Notes under the pieces: model-generated
The model's database searches: none
What the model was told of the DNA's origin: nothing
The model's input: the letters and a program-made list of their open reading frames with translations, nothing else
Shown here: piece by piece, positions 26,918 to 34,527 of the stretch
How positions within the stretch are numbered: position 1 is the stretch's first letter
Layout: every line of letters starts with the position of its first letter
Assembly: GCA_049841135.1 (NCBI GenBank)
Contig: JASGHK010000006.1
Location: forward strand, 124,001-188,000
Direction of reading: 5' to 3'
Source: JACRCT01 sp049841135
GTDB lineage: Bacteria > Myxococcota > Myxococcia > Myxococcales > UBA5297
DNA length: 64,000 nt
Made by a program: the position numbers and the translations under genes

Positions 26918-27225
26918 GGAGACCCCTAAGGAACAGGGGACGCAGGGTACCTCCACCGACCGTCTGCGCGCCAACGAGGTGTGCGAGGTTTCGCGATTTG
27001 GGAGTCCGCGACATCCCGAGCCGGTCGAGGGGCCCGACCTTGCCGAGCGGCCAGCGGCCGACACCCCGAGCTTGTCGAGGGGGCAGCGCACTCGGTCTTT
27101 CGTTCCTCCGTCACACCGCTTTACGCTTCGGGATGTCGCTTCGCGCGGCCGCTTCGTCGTCTTCGAGCCATTCCGCGGGGTTGGTGGCTGGCACGCGAGC
27201 TGGAATGCCTGGATGGCAGGAGGTC
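26918..27225. other. Divergent intergenic region with inverted repeat
   Basis: 308 bp between the divergent cyclase and DUF3160 genes, expected to hold both promoters. It contains a 12-bp perfect inverted repeat, GCGACATCCCGA at 27008-27019 and TCGGGATGTCGC at 27128-27139, and two copies of a CCCGAGC-x-x-GTCGAGGGG motif between them. A similar motif occurs near 53865 in another intergenic region. Confidence 0.6.
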
Positions 27226-29772
27226 ATGAAGACCATGCGAGCGCTTCTTTGGGCCCTGGCCCTTGCGATGCCCCTGTCGGCGGCCGCACAGGATGCGGGC
27301 GAGACTCCCATCCTCGACGAGGAGCAGGTCCTCCCCGGCCCCAGGCACTGGCGCGACCGCTGCCAGCCCACGCCCGAGTTCGAGGACCCTGCCTGCGCGC
27401 CGCTGCTGGAGAACTGGGGCCGCGTGCGCAAGGTGCTGCTGGACCCGGCGACGCCGTCCTCGGCGCCGGTGGCGTCGACGCGGTGGGATCGGGCTCGCAC
27501 GCCGGAGAACTGGGACCTCGTCTCGCGCCGCTTCTCGCTCACCGAGAAGGAGAAGGCCGCGGTGCGCGAGAGCGGCTTCGCGGTGCTCGAGCGGCTCGAC
27601 CTGGGCACCTACGCGCTCGCCTACCACGAGATCTACCAGTCGCAGCTGCCCATCTACGTCTCGGCGGACTCGTTGCTACACGCCGTCTTCCGCTCGCACG
27701 AGGTGTTCGTCGCCGAGCTCGAGCGCGACACGCTGTGGCCGGCGCTGGCCAAGGTCGTCGCGGCGATGGCGACCGAGTTGCCGGCGGCGGCGAAGTCCTG
27801 GCCGGCGGAGACGGCGCGCGACGCCGCGGTCTACCTCGCGGTGGCGCAGGAGCTGCTCTCCGAGGCTCCGGGCGAGGAGGTCATCATCCGGGCGGAGCTG
27901 ACGGCGCCGGTGCCGGTGGCGCTGGGGGCGGCCGACGCCAAGCTCGCGCGCAAGCTCGTCGACGAGATGCACTCGGCGCGCGGGATCGAGACGGTGGAGC
28001 TGTTCGGGCGGAAGCGGCTGGTCGACTTCGGGCGCTACAAGCCCCGCGGTCCGTACGCCGATCCCGTCCGCGGGCTGGGACCCTACTTCCGCGGCGCGAC
28101 CTGGCTGTCGCGACTCGAGCTCAACCTGGTCTCGCGCGCCTGCCGCAGCTCGGAGCCGGGGGCCGCCGTCGACCGCGAGGAGACGCCGCGCGAGGTCGCC
28201 GCCGCGCTCGCCCTGGCCCAGCTCGCCCAGCGGGCGAAGGTGCTCGACGAGCTGGAGAAGGTCGACCGCGCCTGGACCGCGCTCGCCGGCGCGAGACCCG
28301 ACGTCTCCTTCGCCGAGCTGCTCGCGCTCGCGGCCAAGGCCGGCATCGACGGCCCTGCCGATCCGCACGCGCAGGAGAAGCTCGCCCACGCCATCGGCGA
28401 GCGCTTCAAGCGGACCGAGCGAACGCATCCGATGCCCGAGGGCGCCTCGCACGATCTGCCGGTCATCGCCACGATGATCGGACCGCGGCTGGGGCTGGAG
28501 ACGATGGGGCTGCAGGGCGTGGTCCACGGCGCCGTGCCCGGCCGCACGTTCCCCAAGGCTGCGGACGTGGCCTACGCGCTGGGGCACGACCGCGCGCTCG
28601 TCCACCTGGGCCCTGAGCTGAAGCGCTATCCGGAGCTCAAGGGGCAGCTGGCGAAGGCACGCGAGTCGCTGGCGGCGGTGCGGCGCGGCGGCGACCTGCA
28701 GGCGGCGTGGTTCAACGCGGTGCGCGCGCTCGCCGACAAGCCGGCCGGGTCGCTGCCGACGTACATGGGCACCGAGGCCTTCGCCGACCTGCGGCTGGCG
28801 AGCGCGGTCGCCGGCTATGGGCACGTCAAGCACGCCTATGTGCTGATGGCGGGCGAGGTCTACGGCGAAGGCGGCTGCGAGATCCCCGACGGGTTCGTCG
28901 AGCCGGTGCCGGCGGTGCTCGACGCGCTGATCGACTACGCGGTCCAAGCCGGAAGCCTGTCCAAGCAGCTCGGGCACGAGGCGGGCCAGCGGCACTTCGA
29001 GGGCGTCGTCGAGGTGATGCGCATCCTGCGGCGCATCGTCGCCGACGAGCTGGCCGGCAGGCCGCTGACCCTGGAGGAGCGGCAGTTCCTGAACATGGTG
29101 GTCGAGGTCCCGCCCCTGTCGTACTCGCCGCACTGCAAGCCGTATTACCTCGGCTGGTACCGGCACCTCTTCTACCCGGCGGCGAGCGAGCCTTCGGGCG
29201 AGTTCGACCGTGCGGACTTCATCTCCAGCTACTTCACCGACCGCCGCGGCATCGCCTACGTCGGCGCGCGGCGGCCGGTCATCGGGCTGTTCGTGGTCGA
29301 CAGCGCGGGGCCGGCGAGGGTGTTCGCCGGGCCGGTGGCCGACGTCTATGAGTACCGCGGCGGTGGCGCGGGGCCGCTGACGGACCAGGAGGCTCGGGCG
29401 GGGCTCAAGGGCACCCAGAGCCCGTGGAACGGTGCGCACTGGCTCAAGGCAATGCCGGAGGTGCCGCTGCGCGTCGAGTGGGACTACGAGAAGGCGGCCT
29501 GGAAGCTGACGGGCCGCGGTGCGCCCGTGAATGTGACGGTGGTCCAGCGCGGTTTCCACCGCGAGGTGCTCGAGGAGGTGACGCATCCCGTCGGCGCCAG
29601 GCCGGTCTTCTTCAAGATCTCGCGCATGCCGAGCGACCTGCGCGGGCCGGTCGAGCTGCGGGTGGGCGACTTCCGCTACGAGGTGCTCTGCGACGGCGGC
29701 GCCGGCGGGATGGGTGGGTACTGCGAGTCCGGCTTCGCCATCGGCGGGATGAAGCTGCCGGAACCGCAATAG
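27226..29772 (+). CDS. DUF3160 family secreted protein
   Basis: 848 residues with a Sec signal peptide ending at SAAAQDAG. The body matches DUF3160: YHEIYQSQLPIYVSADSLLHAVF near residue 135, PRGPY and YFRGATWLSR in the middle, and PTYMGTEAFADLRLASA and SYSPHCKPYYLG later. The last third, with YFTDRRG and DVYEYRG, is also family-like. The domain's function is unknown; export to the periplasm or outside is expected. A strong AGGAGGT lies just upstream of the ATG. It converges with the S9 peptidase gene, 8 bp apart. Confidence 0.8.
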   Translation: MKTMRALLWALALAMPLSAAAQDAGETPILDEEQVLPGPRHWRDRCQPTPEFEDPACAPLLENWGRVRKVLLDPATPSSAPVASTRWDRARTPENWDLVSRRFSLTEKEKAAVRESGFAVLERLDLGTYALAYHEIYQSQLPIYVSADSLLHAVFRSHEVFVAELERDTLWPALAKVVAAMATELPAAAKSWPAETARDAAVYLAVAQELLSEAPGEEVIIRAELTAPVPVALGAADAKLARKLVDEMHSARGIETVELFGRKRLVDFGRYKPRGPYADPVRGLGPYFRGATWLSRLELNLVSRACRSSEPGAAVDREETPREVAAALALAQLAQRAKVLDELEKVDRAWTALAGARPDVSFAELLALAAKAGIDGPADPHAQEKLAHAIGERFKRTERTHPMPEGASHDLPVIATMIGPRLGLETMGLQGVVHGAVPGRTFPKAADVAYALGHDRALVHLGPELKRYPELKGQLAKARESLAAVRRGGDLQAAWFNAVRALADKPAGSLPTYMGTEAFADLRLASAVAGYGHVKHAYVLMAGEVYGEGGCEIPDGFVEPVPAVLDALIDYAVQAGSLSKQLGHEAGQRHFEGVVEVMRILRRIVADELAGRPLTLEERQFLNMVVEVPPLSYSPHCKPYYLGWYRHLFYPAASEPSGEFDRADFISSYFTDRRGIAYVGARRPVIGLFVVDSAGPARVFAGPVADVYEYRGGGAGPLTDQEARAGLKGTQSPWNGAHWLKAMPEVPLRVEWDYEKAAWKLTGRGAPVNVTVVQRGFHREVLEEVTHPVGARPVFFKISRMPSDLRGPVELRVGDFRYEVLCDGGAGGMGGYCESGFAIGGMKLPEPQ

Positions 29773-29780
29773 GCCCGGGC

Positions 29781-31707
29781 CTACTTCAGGCACCTCGCCA
29801 GGAACCTCTCGGTCCGCTCGTAGAAGTCCATCCGGTTGGCGGGTTTGGTGAAGCCGTGCCCCTCGTCCGGGTAGACGACGTACTCGACCGTGCCGCCGCG
29901 CTTGCGGATGGCCTCCACCATCTGCTCCGACTCCTTGGGCGGCACGCGGGGATCGTTGGCACCCTGGCCGACGAGCAGCGGCGCGCGGATGGCGTCGACC
30001 TTGAAGAGCGGCGATCGTGACTCGAAGATCCGCGCGCGACTTGGGATCGGCGGGGTCGCCGGCGAACGGGTGCCAGGTGCTGGAGAGGAACGGCTTCCAG
30101 TAGTCGGGCGGATGCTCGAGCAGGCTCACCAGGTTCGAGGGCCCGAAGAGGTCTACGCCGCAGGCGAAGACGTCTGGCGTGAAGGCGAGCCCGACCAGGG
30201 TCGCGTAGCCGCCGTAGGAGTCGCCCATGACCGCCACGCGCTTCGGGTCGGCGGTGCCCTGCTTCACCGCCCAGCGCACGCCGTCGACGAGATCGTCGTG
30301 CATGCGGCGCGCGAACTGCTTGAGGGCAGCGTTCTTGAAGCGCTTGCCGAAGCCCACCGAGCCCCGGAAGTTGACCTGCAGCACCGCCCAGCCGCGGCTC
30401 GCCAGGAACTGCACCAGACCGTCGTAGCCCCAGACGTCGCGCGTCCACGGGCCGCCGTGCACCAGGAGCACCATCGGCAGCTTCTTCGGCGCAACGCCGG
30501 CGGGGAGGGTCAAGTAGCTCGGCAGCGACAGGCCGTCGCGTGCGGGGATTTCGACCGGCGTCATGTTCGCGAGCGGCAGCCGGTCGATCTCCGGACGAGA
30601 CGCGAAGAGGAAGGTCGCCTTGCGGGCCGTGCGGTCCCACAGGAAGTAGCGGCCCGAGGAGCTGTCGCGGTCGACGAACACCAACCACGTCTTGTCGGCC
30701 AGGTCGCCGCTGACGACTTGCAGATCGCCCGCGTCGAGTCGGGCGAGCGAGGCGTACTCGCGGGCGAGCTCGGGGTCGAACGCCTTCCAGCGAAGGCGCG
30801 AATGGTTGAAGGCCACGGCGCGCACTCGCCGCGTCTTCGGGTCCAGGTCCCAGCCGCAGACGTCGCTCTGCGGGTTGGAGGCGAGGGTCTGCGACTTGCC
30901 GGTCGCGAGGCTGACCTGTTCGAGCCCCATGGTGTCGCGCCCGAGGTTGCTGAGCAGGTAGAGGTCCTTGCCGTCCGCGGACAGGCCGATGGGCTCGACC
31001 GAGTCCTGGACGGTCCAGGTGAGCAGCGTGCGCCAGTCGTCGCCGGCGCCGCGGACTTCGAGCAGGCCTCCACCGTCGTCCCTCGACCGCACGCGGGCGC
31101 GGATCTCGAGCCTCGGCGTCGGCGATCCACGTGGTGATGTCGCCGGGGTTCTTGTCCAGCGGCTGCAGGTCGCCGGTGCGCAGGTCCACACGCCAGGCCT
31201 CGAAGAGCCCTTCATCGGCCCGAGCAGCCCGGCCATGCGGTGCTGAGGCCGCGTGACTACGGCCTGGCCAGGTCGGGTAGGCGAGAGCTGCAGGTCGGCG
31301 GGACGATCGCCGGCCATCGACGTCAGGCGCATGACCCGGCCGTCGGAGACGCGGACGGCATAGAGCCGGTAGCGCTCGTTGCCGTCCTGGTCCTGGAGGA
31401 ACAGCAGGTCGCCGTTGTAGGCCCACTGGTAGTGGCGCACCCCGCGGCCCTTCTCCCAGGTCAGCTGGCGGGCTTCGGCCGGCGGCGTGGCGAGAGGGCG
31501 GACGAAGACCTGCAGCGCGCCCTGCTCATCGGGTTGCAGCCACGAGAGCAGCTTCCCGTCCGGCGAGAGCTGCGGCACGGCGCGCTCGGGGTTGCCGAAG
31601 AAGAGCGAAGGCGAAGGCAGCGCGGGCTTCGCCACGGGCGGCGCAGGGGCGGGCGTGGCGGCGACGAGCGCTGAGCTGACCGCGAGGCACGCGAGAGCCA
31701 GAACCAT
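29781..31707 (-). pseudogene. S9 family prolyl oligopeptidase-like peptidase, three indels
   Basis: The signal peptide is followed by a beta-propeller region and a C-terminal alpha/beta-hydrolase domain with the nucleophile GDSYGGY (Ser near residue 495), the acid in GANDPRVP and the His in DEGHGF. This is a dipeptidyl-peptidase-IV/acylaminoacyl-peptidase-type serine peptidase, probably periplasmic. The frame is broken three times. A one-base loss near 31208 and a gain near 31117 leave about 90 bp out of frame. A shift near 30035 in a CGCGCG run separates the end with the catalytic Asp and His. Corrected length is about 642 residues. All key residues are intact, so sequence errors are likely. 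Confidence 0.85.
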
Positions 31708-31711
31708 GCTC

Positions 31712-31766
31712 GAAGTATCGGCTGCCGCGAGGGGCGGCTCAACGGCCCGCGTCGACGGCGGATTCT
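31712..31766 (+). repeat. Dispersed 55-bp repeat, left of the toxin-antitoxin locus
   Basis: Shares with 32988-33042, in the same orientation, the sequence GTATCGG followed by GGCGGCTCAA, GGCCCGC and GGCGGATTC. The two copies flank the toxin-antitoxin genes as direct repeats about 1.28 kb apart. Confidence 0.65.
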
Positions 31767-31870
31767 GCTAGTGGGCGCTTGGTCCGTCTTGGTCTTGCCC
31801 AGGCGGGCGATCAGGCTCTCCGGCTGAGCTGACGCCATGGAGCGATGACCGGTCAGGCAGACCCAAGGGC

Positions 31871-31928
31871 TTGTCCATAGGACCCGTGAACGGTACTTTC
31901 AACAAGTCCTGTTCAAAGGAGCGTTCAA
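31871..31928 (+). promoter_or_regulatory. Probable promoter and autoregulatory site of the toxin-antitoxin operon
   Basis: A possible -35 TTGTCC (31871-31876) is followed 17 bp later by TACTTT (31894-31899). The region contains TGAAC at 31887 and GTTCA at 31911, which are inverted, and a repeated GTTCAA at 31911 and 31923. Antitoxins of this family usually repress their own promoter through such sites. An AAAGGAG ribosome site follows. Confidence 0.4.
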
Positions 31929-32209
31929 TGGACCCCATCTTCACCGAGGACGTTCGTCCGGTAACTGACCTCAAGGTCAGAGGCGCTGCCATCGTCGAGC
32001 AGGTCAGGCGGACCCGTCGCCCGGTCCTCATCACGAGGCGCGGTCGAGGGGTCGCGGTCCTGCTCGACTTGGAGGAATTCGAGCGGATGCGCGAAGCGCT
32101 GGAGTTTGGCAGAGCAGTGGACGAGGGCGCTGCCGCCGCCGCGCGCGGCGACTTTGCTGACGAGCGGGAGGTCGAGGCGGTGCTTGGAGCTCGCGGCCGC
32201 AAGAGGTGA
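31928..32209 (+). CDS. Phd/YefM-type antitoxin
   Basis: 93 residues. The fold follows the Phd/YefM pattern: an N-terminal VRPVTDLKVRGAAIVEQV DNA-binding part, then RRPVLITRRGRGVAVLLDLEEFE and a helical acidic C-terminus that should wrap the toxin. The ATG at 31928 has AAAGGAG seven bases upstream; a start at 31871 is in frame but lacks one. The toxin gene starts 9 bp after the stop. Confidence 0.9.
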   Translation: MDPIFTEDVRPVTDLKVRGAAIVEQVRRTRRPVLITRRGRGVAVLLDLEEFERMREALEFGRAVDEGAAAAARGDFADEREVEAVLGARGRKR

Positions 32210-32218
32210 GGTCGGCTC

Positions 32219-32506
32219 ATGGCTTCGCGCTTCCGCGTTCGCTGGACTCGGCTCGCCCTGCAGGATCTGCGATCCGCGAAGGACTACGTCGCGGTGGACG
32301 ACCCAAGAGCCGCTGATCGGCTGGTTGCCAGCATCAAGAAGGCGGTTGCCCACCTCTCGTCGGTGCCTCGCTCAGGGCGCGTCGTACCGGAGCGCCGGGC
32401 GCAAGGCTATCGGGAGGTGATTGTGCGCCCATACCGCGTCGTCTACGCCGTGGCGGACAACGAAGTGCAGATCCTCAGGATCTGGCACTCGCGAAGGCGC
32501 ATGTGA
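32219..32506 (+). CDS. ParE/RelE-family toxin
   Basis: 95 residues with the classic pattern: WTRLALQDLRSAKDYVA at the start, AHLSSVPRSGRVVPE in the middle, then YREVIVRPYRVVYAV and a last strand with ILRIWHSRR. Closest in pattern to ParE (gyrase-poisoning) toxins, but RelE-type mRNA cleavage cannot be excluded. It pairs with the antitoxin just upstream. Confidence 0.9.
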   Translation: MASRFRVRWTRLALQDLRSAKDYVAVDDPRAADRLVASIKKAVAHLSSVPRSGRVVPERRAQGYREVIVRPYRVVYAVADNEVQILRIWHSRRRM

Positions 32507-32580
32507 GCCATGCGAGAGGCATCGCCGACTGCTCGACGCTCGCGAGGGTGCAAAGCGGTCCGGCTGAGGAAAACGCGAAT

Positions 32581-32791
32581 GGCTCGTGACCTGGATGCCG
32601 AGGCCGCCGAGGTGCTCCGCGCGCTGCGCCTCCGGGGAAAGACGGTGGAGGAGTCGCTCGTCGCGATGACCGGGAAGGGCCTTGGCATCATTCCGGTCAT
32701 GAAGGCGCTTCGTGACGTCGAGGGAATGACCCTGCGCGAGGCGCTCGACTTGATGGAACGACTGGGCGGCGCGAGCGCGTGGCAGACGTGA
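32581..32791 (+). CDS. Small protein with ribosomal L7/L12 C-terminal-like motif
   Basis: 70 residues from the ATG at 32581 (an in-frame start at 32510 is possible). The second half, GIIPVMKALRDVEGMTLREA, follows the helix-loop-helix pattern of the L7/L12 C-terminal domain (I-x-V-I-K-x-(V/L)-R-x-x-x-G-x-x-L-x-E-A), which in the ribosome binds translation factors. It begins 74 bp after the toxin stop and is probably cotranscribed with it. It may be a third component of the toxin-antitoxin locus or an unrelated small gene; this is an inference from pattern and place. Confidence 0.5.
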
Positions 32792-33177
32792 TGCGCCGCT
32801 CGCTCTCCCGGCAGTGATCCGCTCGCCACGGAGGCCAGCCAAGCGCCTCCGGCCTCACACGACACCGAACTGGCGTCTTCGCCGCTACTTGCGCTTCGCC
32901 TCCATGGAGGGCGGGCTTCTTCTTCCCCGCCATCCACAGGCCCATCGCGGCGCCAGGGCGCTGCGTGAGGCCAAGGAGCGGGAGAACGGAGTATCGGATG
33001 GCGGGAGCGGCGGCTCAAAGGCCCGCATCGGCGGTGGATTCCAGCTTGGGCTGGAGCGTCCTGCGGTCGATGGATCGGGCGGAGCACCGGACGGGAAGCT
33101 TCGGGGCGTATCGTTGTTGTGCCAATGAGAGCCGCCGACTGCTGGATGACCCGGCGCCCGCGGCGAAGGAGGGGTTC
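32792..33177. other. Intergenic region with repeat, no supported gene
   Basis: 386 bp between the toxin-antitoxin locus and the bactofilin gene. It contains the right copy of the 55-bp repeat (32988-33042). Small ORFs in several frames here do not look like proteins. Confidence 0.5.
32988..33042 (+). repeat. Dispersed 55-bp repeat, right of the toxin-antitoxin locus
   Basis: Direct copy of the repeat at 31712-31766, about 80% identical by eye, same orientation. Key blocks: GTATCGG, GGCGGCTCAA, GGCCCGC, GGTGGATTC. Confidence 0.65.
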
Positions 33178-33526
33178 GTGGCGACCACCGACCAGGACGG
33201 CGGACTGAACGTCCGACTTGACAAGGCTTGCGCGCTCGAAGGGACGCTGTCGTTCCAGGGGCAGGGGCATATCGCCGGGCGGTTCAGTGGAAAGCTCGTC
33301 TCGCAGGGCAGCCTGCGGCTCGAGCAGGGGTCGGTGGTGAAGGCGGAGATCGAGGTGGCGACGGTGGTCGTCCTCGGCGAGGTCGAAGGGAACATCAAGG
33401 CCAGCACTTTGGTGGAGCTGCAAGGCTGGGGCCCGCGTGCGCGGCGACATCGAGACCCCGGCGCTGATGATCGAGCGCGGCGCGGTGCTCGAGGGGAAGT
33501 GCCACATGGAAGTGCGCAAGGGGTAG
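33178..33526 (+). pseudogene. Bactofilin, short form, one frameshift
   Basis: Bactofilins are cytoskeletal proteins that polymerise without nucleotide through a right-handed beta helix. The GTG at 33178 has AAGGAGG six bases upstream. The repeats are clear: LEGTLSFQGQGHIAGRFSG, GSVVKAEIEVATVVVLGEV and EGNIKASTLVELQ. Then, after removal of one extra G near 33424, AGARVRGDIETPALMIERG continues in frame to 33526. Corrected length is about 115 residues, almost only the DUF583 core. The indel sits in a GG run and is probably a sequence error. Confidence 0.8.
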
Positions 33527-33542
33527 TGCCCGAGCGACCGAC

Positions 33543-33743
33543 GTGTAGTACCCGGCCTCCGCGCCGGGGGCAGCCGAACGAAAGCGACGATCTGAGGCGC
33601 GCTGTCCGTCGTGTAGTACCCGGCCTCCGCGCGCCTCCGCGCTGGGGGCAGCCGAACGAGAGTGACGGCGTCCGAGGTGTAGTACCCGGCCTCCGCGCCG
33701 GGAGCAGCCGAACGAAAGTGACGACCTGAGGCGCGCTGCGTCG
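33543..33743 (+). repeat. Upstream array: three copies of a roughly 67-bp hairpin repeat
   Basis: Copies start at 33543, 33611 and 33677. Each begins GTGTAGTACCCGGCCTC, then GCGCCGGGGGCAGCCGAA, then a GAAAGTGACG-like part and GAGGCGCGC. CCCGGC and GCCGGG form a hairpin stem. The middle copy has a 10-bp expansion in the loop. The array is the inverse of the one at 34168-34527 and ends about 50 bp before the DsrE-like gene. Confidence 0.9.
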
Positions 33744-33791
33744 TTCGCGCACGCTCGGCGGGGGCGGCCCCAGGGTGCTAGAACGCCCTCC

Positions 33792-34148
33792 ATGGCACGC
33801 AAGCTCCTCTTCGTCGTCTTCACCAACGACCCCTGCAAGCGAAACCACGCCTTCCTCTGGGCCGCAGACCTGGCCCAGCACGGGCATCACGTGCGCATCC
33901 TCCTGGAAGGCGAGGGGACGCAGTCCCTCAAGGAGCGCGAGGGGCACTTCGGCGAGCTGTTCGAGAAGGCGCGCGGGCTGGGCCTCATCGCCGGCGCCTG
34001 CAAGGCCGCGAGCGCTGGCTGCAAGGACCCGGACCGCGACGTGACGCCCATCGCCCAGGAGCTCGGACTCGAGCTCTTCGACGGCGCCGGCGGGCACGCC
34101 TCGATCGCGCCGTTCGTCGACCAGGGGTACGAGGTCGTCACCTTCTGA
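33792..34148 (+). CDS. Small DsrE-like protein between two mirrored repeat arrays
   Basis: 118 residues. The start KLLFVVFTNDPCKRNHAFL, the DLAQHGHHVRILLEGEG strand-helix and the late GACKAASAGC Cys pair fit the DsrE/F-like alpha/beta fold, whose members handle sulphur or have unknown roles. The C-terminus ends in PFVDQGYEVVTF. The gene is alone, with three inverted-orientation repeat copies before it and five after it. Family assignment is tentative. Confidence 0.6.
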   Translation: MARKLLFVVFTNDPCKRNHAFLWAADLAQHGHHVRILLEGEGTQSLKEREGHFGELFEKARGLGLIAGACKAASAGCKDPDRDVTPIAQELGLELFDGAGGHASIAPFVDQGYEVVTF

Positions 34149-34167
34149 GCTTGGCGGTGGCGGTCCG

Positions 34168-34527
34168 GCGCGCCTCGGATTCTCACTTCCATGAGGCTGC
34201 CCCCGGCGCAGAGGCCGGGTACTACACGTCGTGGTCAGCGCGCCTCGGATTCTCACTTCCATGAGGCTGCCCCCGGCGCAGAGGCCGGGTACTACACGTC
34301 GTGGTCAGCGCGCCTCGGATTCTCACTTCCGTCAGGCTGCCCCCGGCGCAGAGGCCGGGTACTACACGTCGTGGTCAGCGCGCCTCGGATTCTCACTTCC
34401 GTGAGGCTGCCCCCGGCGCAGAGGCGCGCAGAGGCCGGGTACTACACGTCGTGGTCAGCGCGCCTCGGATTCTCACTTCCATGAGGCTGCCCCCGGCGCA
34501 GAGGCCGGGTACTACACGTCGAGGTCA
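34168..34527 (-). repeat. Downstream array: five tandem copies of a 70-bp hairpin repeat
   Basis: Copies start at 34168, 34238, 34308, 34378 and 34458. The unit is 70 bp, and the fourth is 80 bp because of a 10-bp loop expansion (GCGCAGAGGC repeated). The key part CCCCGGCGCAGAGGCCGGG is the hairpin of the upstream array read on the other strand. The last copy ends exactly on the stop codon of the chemoreceptor-like gene at 34525. Together with 33543-33743 it encloses the DsrE-like gene. Confidence 0.95.

Noticed and set aside
27676..31707. 1343-residue minus-strand frame running from the S9 peptidase into the DUF3160 gene
   Set aside because: The part below about 30040 is out of the peptidase frame and is a shadow of the DUF3160 gene. 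The real peptidase end is in another frame at 29781.
34168..34527. CRISPR array in the 70-bp repeats
   Set aside because: The units are directly tandem with no variable spacers, and there are no cas genes.
33543..34527. Integron attC sites
   Set aside because: The inverse GTTRRRY/RYYYAAC core sites are not seen and there is no integrase in the window.
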